Source: Candidatus Omnitrophota bacterium
GTDB lineage: Bacteria > Omnitrophota > Gorgyraeia > 2-02-FULL-51-18
Assembly: GCA_023247955.1 (NCBI GenBank)
Contig: JAHFFL010000011.1
Coordinates: 1-13,215 of the forward strand
Reading direction: 5' to 3'
Length of the DNA stretch: 13,215 bases
Shown here: one piece after another, positions 1 to 6,868 of the stretch
How the letters are laid out: each line of letters opens with the position of its first letter
Position numbering within the stretch: position 1 is the stretch's first letter
Notes under the pieces: model-generated
Databases searched by the model: none
The model's input: only the letters and a program-made list of their open reading frames with translations
What the model was told of the DNA's origin: nothing
Made by a program: the position numbers and the translations under genes

Positions 1-906
1 TACCGGCTCAAAGTTCAGCCGGAATCCGAAATCGTCCTGGAGAGCCCGAAGCAGGGGTCCCTGCCAAGCAAAACCGTTTTTTATCTCTCCAAAGGCCAGG
101 CGCTGGTAAGCATCCATACCGAACGGCACGCCAAATATCCTTTGGAAATCCGGACGCCTCATGCCTTCGCCCACGCATTGGGCACCGAGTTTATCGTGGA
201 CTCCAGCCCATCTATGGCGCAGTCCAGCATCGCCGTTTTGCGCGGCACTGTCGCCGTCGGTTCCGCGGCCAAAAACGGACGGATTTCTCCTCCGCCGGTC
301 CATGTGCAGGCCGGACAACAAGCACGGGTGGCCGGTAACCAAGCGCCGGAAACACCTCAGACCATCGTGGAGACCGAAAGAAAAAAATTCGAAGAGTGGT
401 TTCAGTTCGGCAGAAGAAACCAGGTCATTTTGCTCATCAGCATGAGCGCGGGGCGCGTAAGCGAGCTCTTAAAACCCTGCGCGCTTTATCTCCGTTTGGA
501 ATCCGCAAACCCCGCAAGCAGAGCGGTTGAATCCGTCATAGAAGATATCCGCTCGGCATCCGAAAATAAAGATTTGGGCAGGCACCTCACATCCATAGAA
601 AAACTGGAGAAACTGACCTCCGGCGAAAACGATTTGGATCCGGTTTCCTTACTGCTCTTTACCGGCGCCTACTACGACTACCTGGACCAACCTGCCCAAG
701 CGGTACGGGTTTTTGAAAAAGTAGTTTCGGATTATCCAAATTCGCAGTACCGTAGTCTCGCCCTGGCGGCAGCGGCTTTAATCTGCGAACAAAAGCTCCA
801 TTCGCCGGAAAAAGCCGTTTCGCTTGCCCAACAAATTCTTACCCAATACCCCGAAAGCTACGAAGCCCCCAAGGCCGCCGAACTTGTCGAACGGAATCAC
901 GCCTAA
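1..906 (+). CDS. FecR-domain protein with C-terminal TPR-like repeats (5' end off window)
   Basis: The frame is open from base 1 to TAA at 904-906 (301 codons visible), so the gene begins upstream; the in-frame TTG at 142 lies inside the domain and is not the start. Residues about 1-85 look like a FecR fold: a run of beta-type segments ending in a TPHAFAHALGTEF-like stretch, then a VLRGTVAVGS-like strand. This matches the FecR pattern of a conserved T-P-x-A-x-A and G-T-x-F. A linker and a charged helical region follow. Residues about 215-300 resemble TPR or YfiO-type helical pairs (YYDYLDQPAQAVRVFEKVV, then a second hairpin with PEKAVSLAQQIL). FecR domains occur in periplasmic sigma-regulator proteins and in many envelope proteins of unknown role. 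With the N-terminus missing I cannot tell whether a membrane helix or anti-sigma domain exists. A structural or sensory envelope role is inferred. It is followed after 73 bp by nuoL, which has its own promoter, so a functional link is doubtful. Confidence 0.75.
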   Translation, partial: YRLKVQPESEIVLESPKQGSLPSKTVFYLSKGQALVSIHTERHAKYPLEIRTPHAFAHALGTEFIVDSSPSMAQSSIAVLRGTVAVGSAAKNGRISPPPVHVQAGQQARVAGNQAPETPQTIVETERKKFEEWFQFGRRNQVILLISMSAGRVSELLKPCALYLRLESANPASRAVESVIEDIRSASENKDLGRHLTSIEKLEKLTSGENDLDPVSLLLFTGAYYDYLDQPAQAVRVFEKVVSDYPNSQYRSLALAAAALICEQKLHSPEKAVSLAQQILTQYPESYEAPKAAELVERNHA

Positions 907-922
907 CTCGAGATAAAACCAA

Positions 923-945
923 GCCTTGTAATCGATTGACAAGGC
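923..945. promoter_or_regulatory. Palindrome overlapping the nuoL -35 box (candidate operator)
   Basis: Seven-base arms GCCTTGT (923-929) and ACAAGGC (939-945) are exact reverse complements. They flank AATCGATT (930-937), itself a perfect palindrome, plus one extra G. The right arm covers most of the -35 hexamer, so a dimeric regulator bound here would compete with RNA polymerase. No T-tract follows on either strand, so an intrinsic terminator is unlikely. The regulator is unknown. Confidence 0.4.
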
Positions 946-964
946 GAAAAGCGCCCACTAAAAT
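936..964 (+). promoter_or_regulatory. Strong sigma70-type promoter for nuoLMN
   Basis: A perfect -35 hexamer TTGACA (936-941) is followed by a 17-bp spacer and TAAAAT (959-964), which matches the -10 consensus at five of six positions. The expected start of transcription is about 970-974, leaving only 6-10 nt before the nuoL ATG at 980. There is no Shine-Dalgarno-like sequence before that ATG, which fits a very short-leader or leaderless message. The hexamers are read directly; activity is inferred. Confidence 0.7.
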
Positions 965-979
965 AAGTCGCTTAAGCTC

Positions 980-2887
980 ATGACACAAGACCTTATCCAC
1001 TCTCTCCCTTGGATTGTCCTTTTCTCCCCGTTTATCGCGGCGGTGGGGATTTGCTTTTTTCTGATGAAATCGCCGAAGGCGGCGAGCCGGCTGGCGCTGG
1101 CGGGGATTCTAGTGTCGCTGGGCGGGAGTGTGGCGCTTTTCCTCCATCACTCGGCCCACGGCGGCTTGCCTGTGGAAACCGCTTACCGCTGGATTGAGAT
1201 CGCGGGGCTAGGCGTCGATTTCGGATTCCTGATCGACCGGCTCTCGCTTTTGATGCTGCTGGTTGTCACCGGCGTCAGCAGCTGTATTTTCTTTTACTCG
1301 GTGGGTTACATGAAAGGCGACACAAGCTTCCCGCGCTATTTTGCCTCGCTTTCCTTTTTCGCGTTTTCGATGCTCGGCATCGTGCTCGCGAACAATTTCG
1401 TGATGCTCTTCGTCTTCTGGGAGCTTGTCGCCGTGAGTTCTTACCTCCTCATCGGCTTTTGGTTTGAGAAGCCGTCGGCCGCCGACGCCGGGAATAAGGC
1501 GTTTATCGTCAATCGCGTCGCGGATTTTGGGTTTGTGCTCGGTATATTTTACGTCTGGATGCTATCGGGCATAGGCGGTGAAGCACGAAGCTTTGATTTT
1601 ACGCAACTCTCCTCAACCCTCCCCGGCCTTTCGGCCAAAGGGCTGCTTTCATCCCACGCGCTTGTCATCGCTTCCCTCCTTGTTTTCTGCGGGGTAGTGG
1701 GAAAATCGGCGCAGTTTCCTTTATATATCTGGCTCCCCGACGCGATGGAAGGCCCCACGCCGGTCTCAGCGCTGATCCACGCGGCGACCATGGTCGCGGC
1801 AGGCGTCTATCTCATGAGCCGCTGTTTTTTCCTCGTGAGCGGCGTGCCGCAGGCGCTCGAGTGGATTGCCGGCATCGGCGCCCTGACCGCCCTGCTTGCC
1901 GCGGTACTCGCGGTCGCACAAAACGACATCAAAAAGATTCTCGCATATTCGACGATCAGCCAGCTCGGCTACATGGTGCTGGCGCTGGGACTCGGCAGTT
2001 CCACGGTCGCGATGTATCACCTCACGACCCATGCTTTTTTTAAAGCCCTGCTCTTCCTAGGCGCGGGGGCGATGATCCATTCGCTCGGTACGCAGGACAT
2101 CTGGGAAATGGGCGGACTCATGAAACGCATGCCGGTCACGGCGATCACGTTTCTCGTCGGGACCGCGGCGCTCTGCGGCATCCCGCCGTTCTCCGGGTTT
2201 TTCAGCAAAGACGAAATTTTGGCGCTCGCTTTTGAGCATCATAAAATTTTGTACGGCGTCGCTTTATTCACCGCATTCCTCACGGCCTTCTACATGGGCC
2301 GGGCAATCTGGATAGCGGTGCTTGGACCCCAAAGACCAATCAAACACGCTCACAGCCATGGCCACAACCACGACAGCGAGACACACGGCGAAGCGCCGCT
2401 CATCATGCGGGTACCGCTTGTTATCCTCGCCGTGCTTGCGGCAGGCGGAGGGTTTATCGGTATCCACGAATTCATCTTGGGCGAACACGGCCATGCCGCG
2501 CCGCTTAAGTTACCCGTCGCGGCCATGTCGATAGCGGCGGCCCTCTCGGGACTTGCGATCGCCACGGCGCTGTTCGGGAGAAAGAATTTAAGCGTGGATC
2601 CGCTGGTGAAGCGTCTCGGACAGGTTTACACCTTTATCGTGAATAAATACTACCTGGATGATTTCTTTTCGGCGCTGGCGGGGTTTTTTCAAAACGCGTT
2701 CGCGAAAGTCCTTTTCTGGTTCGACTGGAATGTCGTCATCCAGCGGGGGGTAAACGGCGCCGCCGGAGCGACTTCAAGGGTCGCATCCCTGGTGCGCCGC
2801 GCGCAGACCGGACGCGTCCAGGATTATGCGTTTGTCTTTGGTTTTGGATTTGTCGCGCTCGTTTATTTCGTTCTTTTGAGGGCCTAG
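980..2887 (+). CDS. nuoL: NADH-quinone oxidoreductase subunit L
   Basis: This 635-residue membrane protein is the distal antiporter-like, proton-pumping subunit of respiratory complex I. The proton-path residues of the family are present: Glu148 in FWELVAVSSYLLIG (TM5), Lys242 in GKSAQFPLYIWLPDAMEGPT (TM7), His267 in ALIHAATMV, His347/His351/Lys355 in AMYHLTTHAFFKALLFL, and Lys410 in the GFFSKDEIL loop. The C-terminal part carries the NKYYLDDFF motif (about 555-563) that leads into the long lateral helix and the last membrane segment. A His-rich cytoplasmic or periplasmic loop lies at 456-469. Length is normal for the family. The start is ATG 980; there is no good ribosome-binding site, but the promoter at 936-964 places the transcript start just before it. 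The stop overlaps the nuoM GTG by one base. It is the first gene of a nuoL-M-N unit separate from other nuo genes within the window. Confidence 0.97.
   Translation: MTQDLIHSLPWIVLFSPFIAAVGICFFLMKSPKAASRLALAGILVSLGGSVALFLHHSAHGGLPVETAYRWIEIAGLGVDFGFLIDRLSLLMLLVVTGVSSCIFFYSVGYMKGDTSFPRYFASLSFFAFSMLGIVLANNFVMLFVFWELVAVSSYLLIGFWFEKPSAADAGNKAFIVNRVADFGFVLGIFYVWMLSGIGGEARSFDFTQLSSTLPGLSAKGLLSSHALVIASLLVFCGVVGKSAQFPLYIWLPDAMEGPTPVSALIHAATMVAAGVYLMSRCFFLVSGVPQALEWIAGIGALTALLAAVLAVAQNDIKKILAYSTISQLGYMVLALGLGSSTVAMYHLTTHAFFKALLFLGAGAMIHSLGTQDIWEMGGLMKRMPVTAITFLVGTAALCGIPPFSGFFSKDEILALAFEHHKILYGVALFTAFLTAFYMGRAIWIAVLGPQRPIKHAHSHGHNHDSETHGEAPLIMRVPLVILAVLAAGGGFIGIHEFILGEHGHAAPLKLPVAAMSIAAALSGLAIATALFGRKNLSVDPLVKRLGQVYTFIVNKYYLDDFFSALAGFFQNAFAKVLFWFDWNVVIQRGVNGAAGATSRVASLVRRAQTGRVQDYAFVFGFGFVALVYFVLLRA
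2878..2882 (+). promoter_or_regulatory. Ribosome-binding site for nuoM GTG start
   Basis: GAGGG at 2878-2882 lies 4 nt before GTG 2887 and sits inside the last codons of nuoL. It supports the GTG start and translational coupling through the TAGTG junction. Confidence 0.55.
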
Positions 2888-4368
2888 TGGGACCTGTCTC
2901 CTTTTTACTTTTATCGCCGGCGCTGGGTGGGGTTTTACTGCTCTTTGTCCCCAAAGACCGCGCGCAGTGGCTTAAAGCCATCGCGATGGCGTCCGTGTCG
3001 GTCTCCCTTGTGCTCGCGACGCTTTTATTTGCCCGTTATGACCGGGCGGCGGGCGGCTACCAATTTATCGACAAAATCGACTGGGTGCCGTCGCTCGGGA
3101 TCGCCTACCACGTCGGCGTAGACGGAATCAATCTCGTGCTTCTCTTGATGACGGCAGTGCTGGCATTCGTCGGAGTCTGGATTTCCTGCGGCGTGAAAGA
3201 CCGGCTCAAAGAATACCTTATTTTTTATCTTTTTCTGATTGTCGGCTGTCTCGGCGTGTTGAGCGCGCTGAATATCTTTTTTATTTATTTCTTTTACGAG
3301 ACTGCCGTGGTCCCGGTATTTCCGCTGATCGGCGTCTGGGGCTCCGGCAACAAAGAATACGCGACGATGAAGCTTACACTGTATCTCACGCTCGGCGCGG
3401 TGCTGGCGCTGGTGGCGCTCCTGGCGCTTTATTTCACGACCGGACTCAACACCTTTGACCTGCCCACCATTGAGCAGGCGATAAAGGCCCACCCTCTCCC
3501 GCTTTCGTTCCAGCGCTGGGCGTTTCCGCTCGTCATGGTGGGCTTCGGCGTGATCGTGACGCTTTGGCCGTTTCACACCTGGTCGCCGATGGGTTATGCC
3601 GCGGCGCCGACATCAGTCAGTATGTTGCACGCCGGCGTCTTAAAAAAACTGGGGGCTTACGCGATCATCCGCCTCGGTATCGGCCTTATGCCGCAGGGCG
3701 CAGCACTTTGGATGCCGGTGGTAGCGTCCATCGCGGTGATCAATATTCTTTACTGCGGCTTTGTCGCCTACACCCAAAAAGATTTGAAATTCATCCTGGG
3801 TTACTCCAGCTGCAGCCACATGGGCTATATCCTTCTGGGGCTTTCGTGTCTGACGCCCCTGGCGCTCAACGGCACCGTGTTTTTTATGTTCGCCCACGGA
3901 CTTATGGCAGCCCTCGGTTTCGCGCTCGTCGGATTTATTTATGAGCAGACGCATACGCGGATGATTGAGGACTGGGGCGGTCTCGGAAAAAAAATCCCGT
4001 TTGTCTCCACGCTTTTTGTCATGACCGCAATGGCCTCTTCGGGGCTTCCGGGATTTGCGAATTTCATCGGCGAGCTCATGATACTACTGGGCGCCTGGGA
4101 CAAATACCGTTGGCAGGCCATCGGCGCGGTCGCGGGTCTCGTAGTCACCGCGGGGTATATGCTGAAAACCGTGCGCAGCGCGATGCAAGGTCCCCTGCCG
4201 TCCCGCTGGAACTCCCTACAGGACGCGAAGGGCCGGCAAAAGCTTCCTTATCTTCTTCTGATCACGCTTCTCGTCGCGGCAGGATTCCTGCCGTCACTGC
4301 TTCTCCCGACCATTTCCACGGGAACCCAGCCCATCCTGGACAGGATTCATGGAGCAGCCCGTGAATAG
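2887..4368 (+). CDS. nuoM: NADH-quinone oxidoreductase subunit M, divergent type
   Basis: This 493-residue polytopic protein is the second antiporter-like proton-pumping subunit of complex I. It starts with GTG overlapping the nuoL stop (TAGTG) and has a GAGGG site 4 nt upstream. Family features include the TM5 glutamate Glu138 (FFYETAVVPVFPLIGVWG), PFHTW at 228-232, Lys254 in the TM8 AGVLKKLGAY segment, QKDLKFILGYSSCSHMGY (297-314) and the TM12 glutamate Glu396 (SGLPGFANFIGE). Odd: the TM7 lysine of canonical NuoM (Lys234 in E. coli, context AVKxPxxPxHxWLPDAH) is missing. The matching stretch reads GVIVTLWPFHTWSPMG, with Ile223 in the Lys position, Thr225 in the Pro position and Met235 in place of the usual Asp. 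I recall related divergent NuoM proteins from non-model phyla, so this may be a lineage feature rather than damage. The frame is intact and the gene lies in a normal L-M-N order. Confidence 0.95.
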   Translation: MGPVSFLLLSPALGGVLLLFVPKDRAQWLKAIAMASVSVSLVLATLLFARYDRAAGGYQFIDKIDWVPSLGIAYHVGVDGINLVLLLMTAVLAFVGVWISCGVKDRLKEYLIFYLFLIVGCLGVLSALNIFFIYFFYETAVVPVFPLIGVWGSGNKEYATMKLTLYLTLGAVLALVALLALYFTTGLNTFDLPTIEQAIKAHPLPLSFQRWAFPLVMVGFGVIVTLWPFHTWSPMGYAAAPTSVSMLHAGVLKKLGAYAIIRLGIGLMPQGAALWMPVVASIAVINILYCGFVAYTQKDLKFILGYSSCSHMGYILLGLSCLTPLALNGTVFFMFAHGLMAALGFALVGFIYEQTHTRMIEDWGGLGKKIPFVSTLFVMTAMASSGLPGFANFIGELMILLGAWDKYRWQAIGAVAGLVVTAGYMLKTVRSAMQGPLPSRWNSLQDAKGRQKLPYLLLITLLVAAGFLPSLLLPTISTGTQPILDRIHGAARE

Positions 4369-5833
4369 CGGCGGCTGGTCTATTTTTACAACAGAAATCG
4401 GACTGGTCGCGCTTTCGCTCGGGTGCCTAGTGCTTGATATTTTCATTCCCTCCGATGAGAAAAAAGGAAAGCTTCTAGCAGCAGTCGCGATGGCCGGCGT
4501 CGCGGGGTTGTTCGCAAATTTGTGCCTGGGATGGCAACACTTCGGCTCCGCGTTTGGCGGCAGTTTCGCGCAGGACGGGCTCGCTTTCTTTTTTAAACTC
4601 CTGTTTCTCCTGGCCGGATTTTTCGCGTTGTTTATGGCCAAATCCTATCAAAATCACCTGGAGCGGGGCCGCGGGGAATTTATTCTCCTCATCCTCTTCA
4701 GTCTGACGGGACTTTCGGTGTTGGCGTCGGCCAGCGACTTTCTCCTTCTTTTCGTCTCGATTGAGACACTCACGGTCTCGCTGGTTATCATGACGGCTTA
4801 CCTGAGAAAAGAAAACAGGTCCATCGAAGCCGGCTTGAAATACCTGATTCTCGGGGCGCTCTCGACCGCGCTTTTCCTCTACGGACTCAGTTTTATTTAC
4901 GGTGCCACCGGCAGCACCTCCTATGCCGAGATCGGCCAAAAACTGGCCGGCCAGGCGCGGCCCCTTTCTCCACCCTTTCTTTTCGGAATGGCGCTTGTGA
5001 TTTCTTCGCTGGGTTTCAAAATCGCGGCCGTGCCCTTTCAGCTCTGGACACCGGACATTTATGAAGGCGCGCCCACACCCGTCACGGCCTATCTGGCGAT
5101 GGCGTCCAAAGCAGCCGGCTTTGCGGCGCTCCTGCGGCTTATGCTCACAGTGTTTGGCCCGGCGCAAGGGGTTTTGATCGTTCTTTTCGCCGGTTTGTCG
5201 GCGCTGACCATCCTTTACGGAAATCTCGGCGCTATCCCGCAGACCAATATCAAGCGGCTGCTCGGGTACTCCAGCATCGGCCATGCGGGGTATCTTTTGG
5301 TAGGGCTCGCCGCGTTCTCCCATGCCGGGAAAGAAGCGCTGCTCTTCTATCTTTTAAGTTATTTGTTCAGCACGGCGGGGGCGTTTCTGGTGATTGTGGC
5401 GGTGTCCAGTCATCTTAAAAACGACGAGATCTCGGGCTACGCGGGACTGTCTCAAAAATCCCCGCTCTTGGCGGCGGGAATGCTGCTCGCGCTGCTCTCG
5501 CTGGCCGGCGTACCCCCCCTTGGTGGTTTTTTTGCGAAATTCTACCTTCTTTGGGCCGGTATGCGAGCGGGATTCTTATGGCTTGTGGTGATCGGTGTCC
5601 TCAACGTCATCACCTCCCTTTATTATTACCTCAAGATCGTGAAAACGATGTACATCGACAAGCCCGCCAGCGCCCCGTCATCCGATGGGACAAAACTCGA
5701 GCTGACACTCAGCCAAAAAACGATTCAGTATTTTTCAATTGCCGGAATTCTCGTGCTGGGGATTTGGCAGGAGCCGTTTGTGCGGCTCGTCGAACAGGTA
5801 TTTCTCTTAACCTCCGGTAACGGCCTTCGATAA
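4349..5833 (+). CDS. nuoN: NADH-quinone oxidoreductase subunit N
   Basis: This 494-residue polytopic protein is the third antiporter-like proton-pumping subunit of complex I. Conserved functional residues are in place: Glu139 (FVSIETLTVSLVIM, TM5), Lys224 (LGFKIAAVPFQLWTPDIYEG, TM7), Lys254 (MASKAAGF, TM8) and Lys397 in GVPPLGGFFAKFYLL (TM12). The PQTNIKRLLGYSSIGHAGY stretch (298-316) is typical. Unlike its NuoM neighbour, it has the full set of lysines. The start is given as ATG 4349, inside nuoM; GTG 4361 is a good alternative because of the GGAG at 4351-4354. The last 27 bp overlap the 3' end of the MscS-like gene on the other strand, and no terminator is visible between them. It completes the L-M-N set probably driven by the promoter at 936-964. 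Confidence 0.96.
   Translation: MEQPVNSGGWSIFTTEIGLVALSLGCLVLDIFIPSDEKKGKLLAAVAMAGVAGLFANLCLGWQHFGSAFGGSFAQDGLAFFFKLLFLLAGFFALFMAKSYQNHLERGRGEFILLILFSLTGLSVLASASDFLLLFVSIETLTVSLVIMTAYLRKENRSIEAGLKYLILGALSTALFLYGLSFIYGATGSTSYAEIGQKLAGQARPLSPPFLFGMALVISSLGFKIAAVPFQLWTPDIYEGAPTPVTAYLAMASKAAGFAALLRLMLTVFGPAQGVLIVLFAGLSALTILYGNLGAIPQTNIKRLLGYSSIGHAGYLLVGLAAFSHAGKEALLFYLLSYLFSTAGAFLVIVAVSSHLKNDEISGYAGLSQKSPLLAAGMLLALLSLAGVPPLGGFFAKFYLLWAGMRAGFLWLVVIGVLNVITSLYYYLKIVKTMYIDKPASAPSSDGTKLELTLSQKTIQYFSIAGILVLGIWQEPFVRLVEQVFLLTSGNGLR
4351..4354 (+). promoter_or_regulatory. Ribosome-binding site bearing on the nuoN start
   Basis: GGAG at 4351-4354 is 6 nt before an in-frame GTG at 4361, an ideal spacing. 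The upstream ATG at 4349 has only AGGA at 4342-4345, 3 nt away, which is too close for efficient initiation. The true start may therefore be GTG 4361, removing four residues and cutting the overlap with nuoM from 20 to 8 bp. Confidence 0.4.
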
Positions 5834-6868
5834 AACTTCGGCGGCTTCTTTGGAAATCTCGACCGGCCTCGCCGGGAAAGGAATGGTTATCCCTTCCGCG
5901 CGGTACCGGTCCTGAAGCGCCTTGATAAACTCGTGCTTGACCAGATGCCCATCGACGAATTCCTTGGCCCTCAAGACCGCGGTGAAATTGATCCGAGTCT
6001 CCGAAAAGGTGTGAAAGCGAACCAGCGGCTCAAACGTAGGCACGGCGCCGTGCACCTTCTTCAAGATCTCACGGGCCACCTCTACCGTCACTCGCTCCAC
6101 TTTTTTCAAATCACTGTCGTAGTGGACACCAACCTCCACCAAAACAGCCATCTCTTTATCGATCAGAGAATAATTCGTAATCACGCCTCCGATAAGCTTG
6201 GTATTGGGAATGATCACGATATTGTTGGGAAGCGTACGGATGCGCGTGTTCCGCCAGCCGATGTCGATCACAGTGCCCTCATCTCCGGTCTCGAGCTTCA
6301 CAAAATCTCCGACATTCACCGGCTTGTCCACGGCCACATAAAGACCCGCGAAAAAATTGGAGAGCGTCTCCTGAAGCGCCAACGCCACCGCAAGCGATCC
6401 GATGCCCAGCGACGCGAGCACCGGCGTGATGGAGACCCCGATCAGGTCGAGAAACGCAAGCACTCCGAGCCCGATAACAAAGCTCCGGATCAGCCCTTTG
6501 ACTATCCCCTGCGAGGCCTGGGCGCGGGCGGATTTTAAGGCATGGCGGTCCAGGACGCGGCATACCCCATTGTCCAAAAAGAGGACTACGCAGAGAATTA
6601 CCGAGCTACGAAAACCCACGGCTACCCAGTGGTCGATGGTCTTTGAGAGCGGCAAAAGATTGGTGAAAATCGCGAGCCCCGAGGCGAGGATCAGAAAATT
6701 AATCGGGAATGAAAGCGACTCGACAAGGACGTCATCCCACCAAAGAGGGGTGCTCGCGGCCCATTTTTTGAGGCGCCCGAATACAATCCTTTTGATAAGC
6801 CACAACACCAGCACCCACAAAAGGAAAATAACGGGCGTATAGAAATAGGAGGGTAGCGCTTGAGGCAT
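5807..6868 (-). CDS. Small-conductance mechanosensitive channel (MscS family)
   Basis: This 353-residue inner-membrane protein resembles MscS channels, which open under membrane tension and release solutes during osmotic downshock. About four membrane helices come first (roughly 8-30, 54-72, 83-100, 122-143). Next is the Gly/Ala-rich pore helix (about 147-178, with ASLGIGSLAVALALQETLSN and FFAGLYVAVDKPVNVGD). The MscS beta domain follows, with EGTVIDIGWRNTRIRTLPNN and VIIPNTKL at 197-224, then the alpha/beta C-terminal domain to about 335. ATG 6868 shares its A with the TGA of the upstream repeat-protein gene (TGATG), so the two are probably co-translated. It is the last gene of the minus-strand run that begins with pstS. 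Its stop lies 27 bp inside the convergent nuoN. A role in solute or turgor control linked to phosphate uptake is speculation from gene order. The family call is firm; the substrate or gating role is not. Confidence 0.93.
   Translation of the reverse strand: MPQALPSYFYTPVIFLLWVLVLWLIKRIVFGRLKKWAASTPLWWDDVLVESLSFPINFLILASGLAIFTNLLPLSKTIDHWVAVGFRSSVILCVVLFLDNGVCRVLDRHALKSARAQASQGIVKGLIRSFVIGLGVLAFLDLIGVSITPVLASLGIGSLAVALALQETLSNFFAGLYVAVDKPVNVGDFVKLETGDEGTVIDIGWRNTRIRTLPNNIVIIPNTKLIGGVITNYSLIDKEMAVLVEVGVHYDSDLKKVERVTVEVAREILKKVHGAVPTFEPLVRFHTFSETRINFTAVLRAKEFVDGHLVKHEFIKALQDRYRAEGITIPFPARPVEISKEAAEVLSKAVTGG

Noticed and set aside
142..144. TTG 142 as start of the first gene
   Set aside because: It lies within the FecR domain and the frame is open upstream to base 1.
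923..945. Intrinsic terminator after the FecR-domain gene
   Set aside because: The stem has a 9-nt loop and is followed by GAAAAGCG rather than a T-run; an operator role fits better.
4475..5323. 282-codon open frame on the minus strand opposite nuoN
   Set aside because: The product is a low-complexity mix of charged residues with no domain, and nuoN in the other frame has clear conserved motifs along the whole stretch. It is a shadow of a GC-rich gene.
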